DNA of 64,000 nucleotides, from positions 537,501 to 601,500 of the forward strand of contig JAIGNY010002305.1 in assembly GCA_020152595.1 (NCBI GenBank), in the 5' to 3' direction. The first letter of the stretch is position 1. Each line of letters begins with the position of its first letter. Shown piece after piece: positions 50,738 through 64,000 of this stretch. Origin of the DNA: Chiridota heheva (taxonomy: Eukaryota > Echinodermata > Holothuroidea > Apodida > Chiridotidae). The notes below the pieces were generated by a model, which ran no database searches, had not been told where the DNA came from, and saw only the letters and a program-made list of their open reading frames with translations. The position numbers were made by a program, and so were the translations under genes.

Positions 50738-52779
50738 AATCGAACACAAAAGTTTGGTTCCCGCAATGTGTTTTTTTTTTTGTCATGATTTGTATGGCTT
50801 TGAGACCTGCTGATTCAGAATCTGCGTGATTCCATCCTGGTGACCTTGAGCATTTTGAGAAATATAAAACATGTTGTATCTTCATTTTGCTTTTAGATTT
50901 AGACAGTGGCTAGGCAGTGGTGGGGCGTTGGGAGGAAGGAAGGGGAGGGGGAGAGCAATAGTTTTCATTACCGTTAATTACCCCCACCCCCAATGATATC
51001 AATATCTGACCCACCTTATAAAATAAAGCAGTCGTTATTATTTTGGGCTAAATAACTATCCATTGCCAAATTAATGCTTAAAATCGTACAATATTGATTT
51101 ATTGGTATGCTCTTATGAGGATGTTGGCCATTCAGCTATCCATGATATCTGCATAGCTGGTCGCAGCATGTGTTACCATAATTTGGGGTAATTATTATTA
51201 CATTTATACATCAATAAATCATACTTTTTTTCTCAATGCGTCTCAGATAAAACAGTGCTCACTCAGTACATACACGTTTTGTCGTCTGTCCAGGCGACCA
51301 TCATAAAGAAACAAAAGCTTATGCATGATTTCTTTACCAAGAAAGTCTTTACTGAGAAAGGAAAAGTATGCTACTTATATTTTCTTCAGCAGAATGATTT
51401 TAAGAAAATATCTGATAAAGTTAGGTTTGAAATGGGAGCATTTGAAGTCCATATGCAAGAGTTCAATAATAGATCAATAATTATAGGGAATTACCACAAA
51501 TTCACAATTGAGCTTATAGGAGTCTTAACCGTTTAGTGTCTATGAAAGAAAATGTGCTTTTTTGGTCACGTGAAAACTGATGCTTCGTCTCCTGATAGGT
51601 AGCATAGAACTATTCATTACCCATATTGAAACCTACGTTGAAAAGATCAACCGACCTTCTTTTTTTTTTCCTTTTATTAACCCTTTCTCATGGGGTGTGT
51701 TATTTTTGGCTGCGAATAAATATGTTATTTGTATTTAGTTCATTGTGCAGTATGTATTGTTTTTAGAGCAGCGGCGTAGCTATAGGGTCCTGCGGGCCGA
51801 GAGGCGAGTATATATACATAACTGTGTATAACCGTATTTTGTTAAGGGTCCCCTTAGAAACGGCTGATATCATATTGCAGGAGCACTATGCATCAGAAAT
51901 GATTAACAGGGTTGGCGATGCTTAATATAAAAAGAGGATGAGAATTGGACGTGGATCAAATCGTGGATTCACTCGCAAAAAGGAAATGCCGCCGTTTGAA
52001 TTTAAAAATATAAGCTGTGCTATTTGTAATGCTAGTGTTTTTCAGTTTCAGATTATTTGACAATTATATTTGAATGTTTAAAACAAAGTGCTCTAAACTT
52101 AGTCTGGAAAAAACCCGAAATAAAAGATTTACTTTGATCTAAAATGGAATGTTAGTGAATTGTAAGTCTTCATAAAGCAACATTACCCATGTTTGTAAAT
52201 ACAAAAATTAAAAGCTGAATATGTTTCGAAATGATACAAAGCAAATCTACTATAATAGATGAAGCAAAGTTTTAAATTTTATAAAATAGGGATTAAACGG
52301 TTAGATTCTTTGGGCAGTAAATTAAAAACTCATTTTTGTCAGGACACTTACACTTTAAAATGGATGTTATTCTGTAAGATGCACACTTTAAATTAGCATT
52401 GTGAAGTAAAACAAAAAGTAGCATAAGTTCTTCCATTCTTTCGTGTTCAAATTGCATATGAATTCATCAAATTCAAGTTTCTCCTGGACTAACTTTAACA
52501 TGACAAAGGTTGGAAATTAGCTAAATAAAATATTGTAAAATTTTAAAAGTTTTGTTTTAATTTTATGTCAAAAATTCATACCGCCTGATGGGCTTTTTTG
52601 TTTACATGTACCCCCTCTAACCCAAAAAGCTAAATGCGGTTTCCCCCCCCCCCTCTCTCTCCCCGAATTATATGCACCACGCCCCGCCGCTGCTTTTAGA
52701 GCACCTTTCAGAGTGGTTGTTACATCCAACACAGGGTTATTCATATCACACATTCCATTTCTGACGATCGAACCTTTTA

Positions 52780-52780
<1 letters not shown>
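50738..52780. other. Mostly unassigned sequence
   Basis: It contains a GCGGCGTAGCTATAGGG motif at about 51,770 and a CCCCCCCCTCTCTCTCCCC tract at about 52,645, both common in decayed repeats here. The 93-codon frame at 51,255-51,536 follows a TTCTCAATGCGTCTCAG stretch that could be a splice acceptor, but has no recognisable domain. Confidence 0.4.
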
Positions 52781-53047
<267 letters not shown>

Positions 53048-53369
53048 TTCACGTTATGTACTACTATGAATTTCACGCACGTCTATTTCCGTCAACGATT
53101 TTCAGGCAAGTGATGCATCATGGCTTTTTCTTGGCACCTTGTGTGGTTTGGCTTTGTTCCGTGGCGACATGTGGACGACGACGACGAGTGGACACACAAT
53201 TACAATGACGGGGTCGTCGCCTGCGTATTCGGTTATGATGGTAACAATGCTATCACGAAACACTTAATACGACCCGGACGAGAACACAGGTACGACGTAC
53301 GGACAGACATAACATCGACAACCAAGTCAATGTCCACGGTCTTTGATAACCAGTTGTGGTACACTGGCG

Positions 53370-53445
53370 TGTCTACCCAACCCAGGCCAGGGCCTCGTGG
53401 TCTGTAGACAGGTATGATAACCGCTACACCACAGTAGGTAGATAA
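53370..53445 (-). mobile_element. tRNA-derived SINE head (pseudo-tRNA)
   Basis: On the minus strand, GTGGTGTAGCGGTTATCAT is a good A-box region (TRGYNNAGTGG-like), followed by ACCTGTCTACAGACCACGAG like an anticodon arm and CCTGGCCTGGGTTGGGTAG in place of the B box. It resembles a Val- or Asp-type tRNA 5' half. The T arm and acceptor stem do not pair, so it is a SINE or tRNA pseudogene. The 95-codon plus-strand frame at 53,120-53,407 overlaps it and is probably SINE body read backwards. Confidence 0.5.
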
Positions 53446-56235
53446 ATGAGCTCAATCTTTTTATTTATCGATTGTGCTTTGAGGCGGAGAATCTCAAGTT
53501 GTTCCTCGAGGCAAAGCCCACTGCCGTTTGTTGACATTGGAATATTTTAGATCTTCCTGCGAATGTTGAAAGTCTTTTGGGCCCCCAGATTTACTTTGAT
53601 AATTCTGTCTCTTTTTTGTATCTCTGAAATTTGAAGGATTTGGTATGAATATTGTAACGGTCCTTAAAGGGTCCTCCTGCTAAACAGCTTATGTTTAGGT
53701 GGTGCCAAAACTTCTTGCCCCTCCAGTAAAGCATGACCCACCACGCTACTGCTTGGAAATGAAGTTAAGGGACCATTGCTGATTGGGGAAATTGCTGAAC
53801 AAATTCTCAAGATCTTATTAGCTTTCATGAACTAGAAAGAACTGGAAGCAGTATCTGATGTAATCCACTGCTTTTTGCTGCAAATCTGCCTCTAATTTTG
53901 TAAGCAACATACAGACAGGTTTTAGCTGTTTTAGACACATAAGCTTAATCGAGTTGATCTTTACAGAAAACCCCTAAGCATAATCCAAGAGACCACACTC
54001 CACTCCTTACACGTACGTTGTAGAACTCATTGGGCGCATGCGACCGACAGACATAGGCCTCAGTATATAGTTGTAGTACATATTGACGTCATACTTAACG
54101 TGTGCGCCCGCGAAATTTAGGTTACGCCTGTCTGCATAATTATCAATAAAATTGGCGGCAGGGAAAAGTAAAAAAGAAACTTCCTTGTTACCTCTTGTTT
54201 AAACTATATGAAAAGACATCTATTGATGTATGGTAATCCACTTCAATAGTTCTGATACAAAATCATTTTCTGAGAAAAAAGGTCAAAATATATGATTACG
54301 CGCGGTCAAATCTTAACATTTAACAGGCATCTATTCCGCGAAACCGGAGGTTCTCCATTGAGTTTGCAGGTGATATGAGGTGGGCAAGATGAGCGATGTA
54401 AAAAAATAGCAGTATTTTTGCCTTAAATTATACTGTGAATAACTGCGACCTGGTAACCACTTCGATAATTTGGACACGGATACTCCAATATAAAGATTTT
54501 TCAATCGCAATTTTCTCTCACACACTAAGTCAATGAGAACTTAGCAACCAGGCAAACTTAGGTCAATTAGGAGGCCCTACACCAATATCTTTAAAAATGT
54601 CTGACATTTCTGGAAACGAATCTGTCCGACTTCAAGATTTATGATTCTACAAAATTTCAATTTTTTACCTTTTTTTTGTGTGTGTAGATTTTGGTATAAT
54701 TTGTTCTTTTTTACCGAATTTTGGACTAAAATATCTTGAATATTTAAAGCTGTAAAAAAAAAGAACACGAAAATGGATTACTAGTAATTTTCAGACCGAT
54801 ACAAAAAAAAAAGGTGGGGGAGGGTGTCCCTCTAAAGCTATAATGCTGTGCTACATGCTTTCAAAATAGGACAGTTGGAAAGTGCCCCTCAGATGTGTGC
54901 CCCCAGATTGAAACATCTCCCGCCGCCTCTGACCATAATCATGCCTGTCGATACCAAATTATGCCCTGTCGATGCTAAATTATCAGTTTAGTATCCAGCA
55001 GTAATATCTGTAACCAACTGGCCTGGTGGATACCAAATTTCAACAAATTGAGTATCCGGGGATACCAAATGGCAACCATGATACAGTGTTGATTTTCCAT
55101 GAAAATATCTTGTCTTGAAATGTTAAAAGACTTGTCTCGATTGTACTGGTGGAGTATTCATCATCTCTAACCAATAAGTGCGTGTGACGTCACATGCACA
55201 CCCTCTATATTAATTAAATCAAGGAGTTATCTCAATTAGTGTTTTGGTCCATAACTCTTAAGATTTTCCGGATTGTTTCGTTTCAATCATATTGTCTAAA
55301 CTAACTTAACGTAGCCTAAACCTAATTCTAAGCTATAGAAATTATTAATCAAGCATCAATAATTAATTCTTAGTGTTTATATCCCATAACCTAACTCGAC
55401 TGAAACACTTCTGAACCGAAACAGGAAATTTATGATACTGCGCCCTGGTTGACTACCCACATCCTTAATAAAAAGACTCCTTGTTTGGACTTTGTTCAAA
55501 GGAATTCATGCCTTTGGAATTTCATTAGCACCTGTGAATAGATTTTCAATAATGAATATGTTTGAATTGCCAGGTGTAAACATTATATAGTTAAAGAACA
55601 GGTTTTTGTATCTGCATTCATGCAATGTAAGTTTCAGATTTATAACCATGCATATCTGCGAAGACGGAATATGAAGTTCTGTTTACAAGATCATGTTATA
55701 TGGGTTTAAGTTTGTTGGATACTTATCTCAAATAATAAATACTAATATATATTCCAAAGGAGTCAACACGCCGGAAAAGTTTAATATCAGTTTTATTGTC
55801 TTTAATGTTTGATTTTGGTGGAACATAGCTTGGTATTTGAGGTCCATTCAGGATTACGTAAAGGGAATCTTCAAGCTGTGTGGAAGGTATGTGTGACTTA
55901 ATTTCATCTACTTTCATTCATAACTTGCATCTTGTTAGGAACAAGGAAGGGAGTACAAAACCCTAGTAAAGAGGTGAATTTCTATGTAGGAATTTTTCTT
56001 TTTCTTTTATTCCGTTGTATTTGAAATATTTCAAGCATTTTCCTTTTTAGATGTGGGTTTTTGAAGTAGAAACTTAGCCAAAATTGTTTTTAAAAAAGAT
56101 TTTTTTTTAAAGTTTTTGCCTTCCGATCGAAACTTCTCTACTCGTCTGCTGTTGCACTGACGAGTGGAGTCTGCAAGCCGTTTTGCCGTTTAACTGAAAT
56201 AAACAAAAAACCTGCACAAAATTAATGTAGATCCT
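53446..56235. other. Mostly unassigned sequence
   Basis: A GGGCCCCCAGATTTA repeat piece sits at about 53,580, and a local GATACCAAAT repetition at about 54,950-55,075. On the minus strand, 55,723-55,917 gives a 64-codon frame with protein-like composition (DEIKSHIPSTQLEDSLYVIL, then GPQIPSYVPP) that I cannot assign. Confidence 0.4.
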
Positions 56236-56239
56236 TATT

Positions 56240-56365
56240 TTCAGGTTTGGTTTTAGCATTAGGTTTTAAGATTAGCTTTTAGGACTAGCTTTTAGGATTA
56301 GGGTTCAGGATCAGGTTTTAGGATTATGTTTTAGGATTAGGGATTTAGGATTAGGTTTTTAGAGA
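56240..56365 (+). repeat. Decayed TTAGG-type tract
   Basis: Repeated TTTTAGGATTAGG-like words (TTAGGTTTTAAGATTAGC, TTTTAGGATTAGGG, TTTAGGATTAGG) over about 125 bp. The words resemble TTAGGG telomere repeats but the period is about 14-15 bp with much variation, so this may be an unrelated minisatellite. Confidence 0.7.
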
Positions 56366-56929
56366 TAAATTGTAGGATTTTGACATTGTTAAAATCCGCA
56401 CCGTTATTAAGCTTTTTTTTCTTTAATTTCGTTCAAAATAACCGACAAAACGCAAAATATGTGAGCTCGTGGTTTATTTTCCTTTTTTAACGAAATTTGT
56501 ACGAAAAGGTATAAATTTAGAAATATTTTGGAATAACGGGAAGATGAAAATAGTAAAATTGCTGAAAGAAGATAAGAAATATTTCAAAATGACTCATTAG
56601 CCTTGCTTTCCTGAAGCCAATTTTGTTTTCTCTAAATTTTATCGGATTAAAATAAAAACCCGTTTTTTTTGTCCCAAATTCCTAGATTATTACTCCTATT
56701 ATTTCTAGATTATTACTAAAATTTAATATTTTTAGATTTTTCAGACTTTCTTCTATAATTCCTGAAAGTTTCAAGAAAATCGATCACCTATAAGTATTAA
56801 AAATGTTAAAATTAAGACTTATGTAAAACAGGGTCCACTTGAACAGGGTATATGGAAACGGAGGAATAAAATATAATATAATAAGTAATATGATATTATA
56901 CGTATAGAAATATAATAAAACAAGTGTGT

Positions 56930-57430
56930 GTGTGTGGGGATCAACTTCCAGGGGTGTCGCCCTCCTTCTCGAAACACTCTTGCTGCCACTCATATCACCT
57001 CCACTCCAACACCCTTCCAAGCTATCACCCTTCTCGTCATCCCCACAGACAACAAGCCCAATTAAAGAGTTACCTCCATTTACAACCCCCTAAACCAAAC
57101 TTGATACCGCTGTCTTTACCACCTTCTCCACTCCAAACTCCCCTCCCCCATCTTCGCTGATCGTAACGCTAGACATACCCAACTTGGTGACCACACCTCC
57201 AACGCCAACGGCACCACCCTCTTCAACTTTACTCTTACCTCATCCACATTCTTATTCTCCCCCCCCACCCACCTACCTTCACCACAGTGGTTCCTCCCAT
57301 CTTGTGAGTCGGATGGCCATTTGACCCCTGTCCAATGTCCAGCAATACCTCGACACCATCTTCACTTGGTGTTCTGATTGACGCATCTAAACTCAACCCC
57401 AACAAAACCATCTCCTGCCCATCTTCAGAC
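56930..57430 (+). pseudogene. LINE endonuclease-domain fragment (Jockey-like)
   Basis: Frames read in order give RGVALLLETL, then TLAATHITSTPTPFQAITLL with VIPTDNKPN, then a NPPKPNLIPL-like stretch, and FADRNARHTQLGDHTSNANG followed by FSPPTHLPSP. These fit the Jockey-type LINE endonuclease order: GG.A.L+R, an AI.+.I strand, the Y.PP motif, and GDFNAHH..WG......NG with a later PTH(F/Y)... motif. The catalytic GDFNA is changed to ADRNA and the frame shifts several times, so the copy is dead. GC content is higher than the surroundings, as expected for younger TE coding sequence. Confidence 0.75.
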
Positions 57431-57439
57431 CCAGCAACA

Positions 57440-60400
57440 ACAAAAAAAAATCACATTGTGATGCCGAAAACAGAAGGTGATCGGTCTTACAGTGAGAATG
57501 GAGAAGCGGTGCCCACTAAATGTTATGCGGGACTTGCTGAAAAAGTGTATGTACACTCACGTTCGTAAAAACATGACTGAAGAGTGGAAAGAAAAGGAAG
57601 GGGGAGTCAGCACCACGATCGATTGCAAAAAGGCAGAAAGTCCAAGCACAAAAGTAAAGTTAAATAATCACAGAGAAAAAATAATACAGTAGGAATCCCA
57701 TTAAGTCTCTGCCAGCAGGGCCAACGTTGTAGCCAACCTAGCTCAAAGTTCATGTAAATACTCTTTTTGCGGGCCTACCGTTGTGTGGTAGGCGGTTGCG
57801 CTCACAGGTGTTCTTAGCGTTATGGCAACCTATATACTTAATACATATATACACAAAAAAGTAGGTCACTTTCGAACCGTATATGAAAATTCCTTTGTTT
57901 GACCATTCGTGAATTTTAATTACATTTTGTGACTCAACTCACATTTGCTGGAGACTCCTAAAGACTGAAGAATGCCAAACTTCGGCGGTCAAGAACAGTT
58001 GTCGAGGCGCAGTGAGGTTCAGCAGGTTGTAAATTCAATGCAATTAGTCAAAACAATGCAATTCAGCAACGAGAGAGCAGTAAAATGAGTGATAATCGAA
58101 TATAATCAGCGAGGGTGCTGGTACACACTACCAAACCGACTCAGATACGGGGGAATGAATAAATTCGAGGTACAGGAATGAAGTGCCCTTTTATACAACA
58201 AAAAGAAATCAACCCCCTCTCAAAGTCCTGGCTACGGGCCTGAATGCATTAAAAAAATACAATATATTTGGACTCGTAATATTCTTAAAAAGTCTACTGT
58301 TTAATGCATGCTATTTGAAAACAAAATTTTATTGCAAAGTTAACAGAATAAAATGGGCAGCTTTTTATTTATAAAGAACAGTTGAAGTTTTAATACAATT
58401 ATGATTTTAGCCATGTTTTATAATGCTAGTGAGCAACCTAACTTTCTAAAATGTTAGAAAATAAATATATCCGCTTTCAGGTATGGGCTTACACATAAAA
58501 TGTTTAAGAGCATTGCTCAGTAACAGAAAAATAAACCCGTTTAGGATATTTACACTTCTTTGAATAAAAGGCATATTGTTATTGCTATGTCCATCTCACT
58601 TGTTGATCAGATTGCAACCTGGCCCGGGTGGGGGTGGGAGTGGTAGGGTGGAATTGATGGGAGTGGGGATGGGGTGTAAGAGGTGGGCTGTGAGCGTTGG
58701 GATGTTTTGGTGGTTCCTTTTCCGAATCTGCTTCCTTTACTTCTAAATACCTTTCAAAATGTAATTTATCACTTAATTTTATACTACCTTCATCCCTTTG
58801 TCAAAAATTTGGGGTATATTCTCTGGATTTACGCCCATGAATAACGAATAAAAGAAGGTTTTTGACAAGTTTGATCAATGACGAGATAATCATAGCCTCT
58901 TAAAAAGGGCCGGTCGTGGCCGTCCACTTCAGAAGCTCTATTAATAAGACCTGGACAGAATATAGGCTCAATCGCAAAAAAAAAAAAAAATCAGTTCCAT
59001 TGCCATTTACAAATGGTACGATTTTGGTTTGGTCAAAATAACTTAAAGTGTTTTGGCATTAGAAATGCAAATACAATTTTACTCAAGATAATGTTCTCAT
59101 TACTTTACATTTAATAATTTAATCCACTTCCTGCCCACTTCTTTGCAGGGAGTTTTTCCCCGGAGTTCTTCAGGTTTTAATTAGTCACAAAGAATGTATC
59201 ATTTAAGCAGGGAGCTGCCGCACTTCCGCTTCATCCACAAATGGGATTCCTTTGTTTTGACTAACTGGCCAGAAATAATGTCATTTGAAGAAAGCGCCCC
59301 TTGAAACACGGACGGGATGAAACTGCCACTGTCATTTTCATCCCGTTTCAAGGACATTCCTCAACGAGTTGACTATGTATTTGTATTACGCATTTATCTA
59401 CTCATTGTGTTTTAATACGAAATGGAGTAGCATGGAAATTACATAGGAAACTTGAAACTTTTTATTGACAGCATATCAGTGTCACATAATCGTTCATGCG
59501 GTTACTAGAATGCCACAGGCAGAGAAAACCAGGATGGAGTAGTGTTTAAGAGGCGGAGTCAGTGATGTTTCTTCTGACACATTTTGTTCACCTCTCTTTA
59601 TAATGGTACTGCCCAACAAATATTGTAAATTGAACTTAAAATGGATTTATTTTTATTTTTTCTGTCGTGGCCCTGTACGCGATAGGATTATTGTAAACTC
59701 CATGCTCAAAATCCGCCATCTTTTAATTTAGATTTTTAAATTTTATCAAATGAAGAGAAATTATGGACTTTAAATTAAAGTGCTAATTATTGAATGTTGT
59801 ATTTTAATGATTACTATACTACAATCAATTTCAATGCTAATTAAGACATTTATGACGTTGTTTTTATTCTCAAAAGTCATGTAAATTGGCAACGTTGAGA
59901 AATGTAGACAAAAACTTCCGGTGCCAATCCAATATTTTAATAGCCAGGTCTAAAAAGCGATATGAAGAATGGTATTATTTAGACATTTTACTGTTTCAAA
60001 AACATAATAAATATTTATTACACCAAAATATTTTTTCAAATAGTCACAAAGAGATGGTGAAAGAGAATAATATTATTTAAAATGAAGGAGGCAATACTTG
60101 TATAGCAGTCATGTAGTGGCTACAGCGTGTAATACGTTTAAAATGTTGACTACCCGACTACACCGGATGCGGTTCTAAAACTTAAGAGTTAACAGTGAGC
60201 AGGTTTAGAAACTGTTAGCGTCCGTCACGTACACACTGTAATCTTGCAGCCTGTCAAATTCGGCGTGGGTAGAATTTATTTCAGGAGAAGCAAGTTGCAG
60301 ATCGTCTTTAATTATTGTATCTATTCTACTTTATAATAAATAAATTAAAACCTACATAACTTTGTTCTCTTTTTTTAAAGGTCGTGTCTATAGCTTTTCG

Positions 60401-61240
60401 TTTTTGAGGTCCCCCCTTTCCCCCAAAAACACTGAAGGCCGTTTTCAGATTAGGGAGGACAGATCTGACAGAGGCGTAGGAATTAGGGACCAGGTTGCAT
60501 GCATGCATTGATAAACGTGAAATTAAAAACCGAAAATTGAAGGGAAATGCGTAAAATGTTTGGAAATTTTGTTATATTTTGGCAACACTTAATGAAAATT
60601 TAACAAAGTGACAGTGCTTTACTTTTAAAGTGAAGAACGAATTGACAGCTCTTAACTTTAAAATGATGAATTTTGCTGGAAATTGAAGAACATTTCCCGG
60701 AAATTAAAGAAGTTTTCACCAGTTTCAAGCTTCCTTTACTACTATCAATACAAAACAAATAAATGCCACGACAGCCATTTTTTAAAGGTGTTCTTGTGAA
60801 TATTTTTAATGTTTTTGCTTCCTCCTGATTCCTATTTTTTTTTCTTCAAAATCATTCATTTGATTTAAGAACATCTGTAGACCTAATTATTCTAAAGTTT
60901 TCAAGTTATAGGAGTAAGCGGATTTCCGGCATTCAGGCATGCGCTGATCAATAGTTCCGCCGTGTCCTGAGGACCACCACAAAAAAAAAAAAAAAAAAAG
61001 AGAGAAAAGAGTCCTTTGCTATGTGGGAGTTGCTCATTCAGTGCTCTATAATGTGACGATTTTACATTCTCAAAATATCCCTTTATATTTCTATATAGAC
61101 TTGTCAAGTTTAGATATAGGCGGAATAAGTGTGCGTGAGTGAGTGTGTGTGTGTGTGGAGGGGGTATTAGTTTTTTCCTCACCTTTTCGCGTTTACTGCA
61201 TGGTTTTATCTTAGTTTGATTATGAGACATTGCCTTTCCC
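57440..61240. other. Mostly unassigned sequence with simple tracts
   Basis: It contains a G-rich tract at about 58,622-58,690, a TCCTGGCTACGGGCCTG repeat motif at about 58,224, an A-run at about 58,976 and at 60,980-60,999, and a (GT)n run at 61,143-61,158. GAAAATTGAAGAACATTTCCC-type wording recurs near 60,535-60,720. No gene recognised. Confidence 0.4.
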
Positions 61241-61244
61241 TGTG

Positions 61245-62170
61245 TGTATAAGATGAATGGATGGATTTATGGATAAGATGGATGGATAAGATGGATGGAT
61301 AGATAAGATGGATGGATGATGGATGGATGGATAAAATGGATGTATGGATAAGATGGATAAGATGGATGGATGGATGGATAAGATGGATGTATGGATAAGA
61401 TGGATGAATGGATAAGATGGATGAATGGATAAGATGGATGTATGGATAAGATGGATAGATGGATAAGATGAATGGATGATGGATGATAAGATGGATGGAT
61501 GGTGGATAAAATAGATGGATGGATGGTGGATAAGATGAATAAGATGGATGTATGAATAAAATGGATGGATGGATAAGATGGATGGATGGATAAGATGGAT
61601 GTATGGATGTTATGGATGGATGGATAAGATGGATAAGATGGATGGATGGATAAGATGGATGGATGGATAAGATGGATGGATGGATAAGATGGACGGATGG
61701 ATAAGATGGATGTATGGATAAGATGGATGGATGAATAAGATGGCTGTATGGATAAGATGGATGAATGGATACAATGGATGGATAAAATGGATAGATGATG
61801 GATGGTAAGATGGATGGATGGTGGATAAGATGGATGGATAAGATGTATGGATAAGATGGATGGATGGATAAGATGGATGTATGGATAAGATGGATGTATG
61901 GATAAGATGGATGTATGGATAAGATGGATGGATGATGCATGGTGGATAAGATGGATGATGCATCAGATGGATGGATGATAAGATGGATGGATGGTGGATA
62001 AGATGGAAGGACAAGATGTATGGATAAGATGTATGGATAAGATGGATGTGTGGATAAGATGGATGAGTGATGGATGTATGGATACGATGGATGGATGGAT
62101 AAGATGGATGGATGATGGATGTTTGGATAAGATGAATGTATGGATAAGATGGATAGATAAGATGGATAGC
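61245..62170. repeat. GATGGATAA-type minisatellite, about 925 bp
   Basis: Built from ATGGATGGATAAG and GATGTATGGATAAG words with a higher-order mosaic: TGATGGATGGTGG and GATGAATGGATAAG variants are interspersed. Both strands read through. The minus strand gives repeats of [12 protein letters not shown] type over 332 codons, which I treat as an artefact. Confidence 0.97.
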
Positions 62171-62399
62171 AGTTGCTATCAATTTTGAAAAACTTTGTTG
62201 CCAAAGTTCAATAATCTTCAATAGTTTATTTTTTTCTTCAATTTTACCTTAAGTTTCTGGCAATTTTCTTGGATAGGGAAATCTCGTTCATCTTCGGGCA
62301 CTTACCTTGAAATTTCGGGGAATTGTTTGTCAATTTTAAGGGAATTTTGTTTATTTTTGATAAATGCTTTCAATTTTCGGTAATGTTCTTCATTGTTAG

Positions 62400-62620
62400 G
62401 CAAGTTTTAGATATTTTTATTTAAGATACCGTAAATGCTAGACCGTCAATTTAAAATACCGTAACTGAACCGGGATGATTTATAATACCGTAAAAACGGT
62501 AAACGTCATGGCAGCAGTTTTCCAGTGAAAAGACCGTACATTTTACGGTGCATGTATTTTCTAATTTAACCGTAAGTCTATCGTAAATGCTGGACAGTAA
62601 ATATTATGTTACAATTACAA
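62400..62620. repeat. Repeat rich in ACCGTAA/TTACGGT words
   Basis: ACCGTAAATGCTAGACCGT (about 62,429) and TCGTAAATGCTGGACAGT (about 62,581) bracket a stretch with ATACCGTAA, ATACCGTAAAAACGGTAAAC and ACCGTACATTTTACGGT. These words form short palindromes. It is likely a degraded inverted-repeat element of about 180 bp. Confidence 0.6.
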
Positions 62621-62827
62621 AAATGGAGCTTGATAGTATCACCATAGTTTTAGTCAAGAATCTTTATTTTTTACTCAATATATGTAAACAAACATACTAC
62701 ATTAAAATACTACATAAAAATATACTACACTAAACACACAATATTAAACATATAACATTAACATTACATACCACAACCCAGCACAATCCACCATTATCCA
62801 ATCAATGATCTGAAGGAGTGCTTCAAC

Positions 62828-62962
62828 AAGCGACTAGGCTTATGGTGATGATTGATGACATTAAAATCTACCAATGAACAGCAAAAAGTGCGTCATCAAG
62901 CAACTAGGCTTATGGTGATGAATAATGACATTAAAATCAACCAATGAACAGCAAAAGTTGCA
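62828..62962. repeat. Direct tandem duplication, unit about 68 bp
   Basis: CAAGCGACTAGGCTTATGGTG with ATGACATTAAAATC and CCAATGAACAGCAAAA recurs immediately as CAAGCAACTAGGCTTATGGTG with the same followers. The copies differ at only a few positions, so this duplication is recent compared with others in the window. Confidence 0.88.
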
Positions 62963-64000
62963 AAACTACGACGTTTTGTGGTTGTGATCCACAAATATTG
63001 AATTAAAGTATGGGAACATCTTATTAAACGTGTGTACCCTACTTTGAGAAAATCACAATGTATGAGATGTTTTAAAAACCAAATAGCCTTGAACACTCCT
63101 AAAAACATTTTAGCTATGTAAACAAAGAATTTAACAAATCCCCAGTAACAGATTAAAAAAATACAAAATACGCTATTGATGATAATGTGAGAAACAAAAA
63201 CATTGAAAATCCAGCATTAATTTAATTTTGATTTACGCATTTATAGTTCATAGAAAATGGTTCGGGCGACTGTCAGTGAAGCGACCGTTTCACGTCTAGC
63301 ACTAAGGGTCACTGCACAGGTCCGATCTTTTTATCGATTTAATGTCAAAAACGGACTGGCCAATCACAATCGCGGGACTGGCTTTTTTGTTAATATGAAA
63401 ATTGTCTTCCTGAATATTCAACTTCCAGCATTTTTGGAGAGTATTTGACGTTTCTAAAGGCACGTGAAGTGAAATTGAGTTTGTGTTACAAGCATACGGA
63501 AAAGAGCGAAGACTTATGGGTAACGTTGCATTGTGAATGGTCAATTGAAATACGATTCTACGAAATCGATGAATATCAAGTTCGTCGATTTCGAGGAATT
63601 TGCTTGACCTTGAAAATGTTCAAAATGCCTTCTCCAGCTTGAGGTTGGTTGGGGGTATGGTAATCCCCTTCATTAGAATTATCTTCCCCTTTTCAAAGAG
63701 AAATGGCAGAGGGGTAAAAACAATAGATATACATAAGAAAATAGAGACTGTTCACACATAGCTAGAGTAAAAGCAGTTTTTAGCATATTTGCACACAAAT
63801 CTTCAAAAAAGCAGTAAAATGGCAAATTGTTACCCCATTTTGAGGATTTGTTTTGCTTTGTGTGTTTTAGTGGATTTTAAATCAACAGTTAATGCTGTCT
63901 CTGTCTATAATTATACCTTCAATGAATAAATAAACTACATGCTAAAAATGGCACTCTTGATATTATTGCAGAAAGAGCAAGAAGCCAACCTCCACTTGTG
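62963..64000. other. Unassigned sequence to the right edge
   Basis: Open frames of 60 to 80 codons near 63,257-63,642 overlap one another on both strands and have no recognisable domain. Confidence 0.45.

Noticed and set aside
51255..51536. 93-codon frame with a possible upstream splice acceptor
   Set aside because: Length is within chance for this composition and window size; no domain and no matching donor site seen.
61206..62204. Minus-strand 332-codon frame of [12 protein letters not shown] type
   Set aside because: It is explained entirely by the GATGGATAA minisatellite.

Overview
The window looks like intergenic or intronic DNA from an AT-rich metazoan genome, most plausibly a marine invertebrate. 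Evidence: five very long (TA)n arrays; many decayed non-LTR retrotransposon pieces (endonuclease, reverse transcriptase and C-terminal tail fragments); tRNA-derived SINE heads; several families of short inverted-repeat elements; and a pogo-like DDE transposase with a C-terminal PHD finger, an architecture I associate with marine invertebrates. The taxon is an inference. I found no intact host gene, no credible functional tRNA or rRNA gene, no operon-like organisation and no CRISPR array.

Layout. 0-2.3 kb: (TA)n, a fold-back element and a LINE reverse-transcriptase relic. 2.5-6.9 kb: local tandem and segmental duplications. 8.4-9.0 kb: (TA)n. 9.8-17 kb: diverged duplications and a tRNA-derived SINE with a perfect hairpin. 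18-30 kb: a dispersed repeat, three more LINE fragments, an Echinoderm/cnidarian-style tandem repeat, more fold-back copies and a ~106 bp tandem array. 31.4-38.4 kb: the most informative region, a nested transposon locus. 39-53 kb: three (TA)n arrays, a TA-flanked MITE with an inverted partner, a 16-bp minisatellite and duplicated repeats. 53-64 kb: a SINE head, a LINE endonuclease relic, telomere-like decayed repeats, a ~0.9 kb GATGGATAA-type minisatellite and repeat-derived sequence.

The key locus is a minus-strand pogo/Tigger-like transposase pseudogene (37,224 down to 33,879). Its order can be read through several frameshifts: psq-type helix-turn-helix, CENP-B-like DNA-binding region, DDE domain with all three acidic residues, a Ser/Pro/Ala linker made of about twenty 42-bp repeats, a Lys/Glu-rich stretch and a C4HC3 PHD finger. 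A 588-bp inverted-repeat element with a 5-bp target duplication (TTGAT) sits inside the DDE domain; removing it with one target copy rejoins the reading frame exactly. A second copy of the same element, with its own 5-bp duplication (ATTAG), lies 3.5 kb away. Two pairs of inverted arms bracket the transposase.

Most long open frames in the window are artefacts of (TA)n, 42-bp or GATGGATAA repeats and are not listed as genes.
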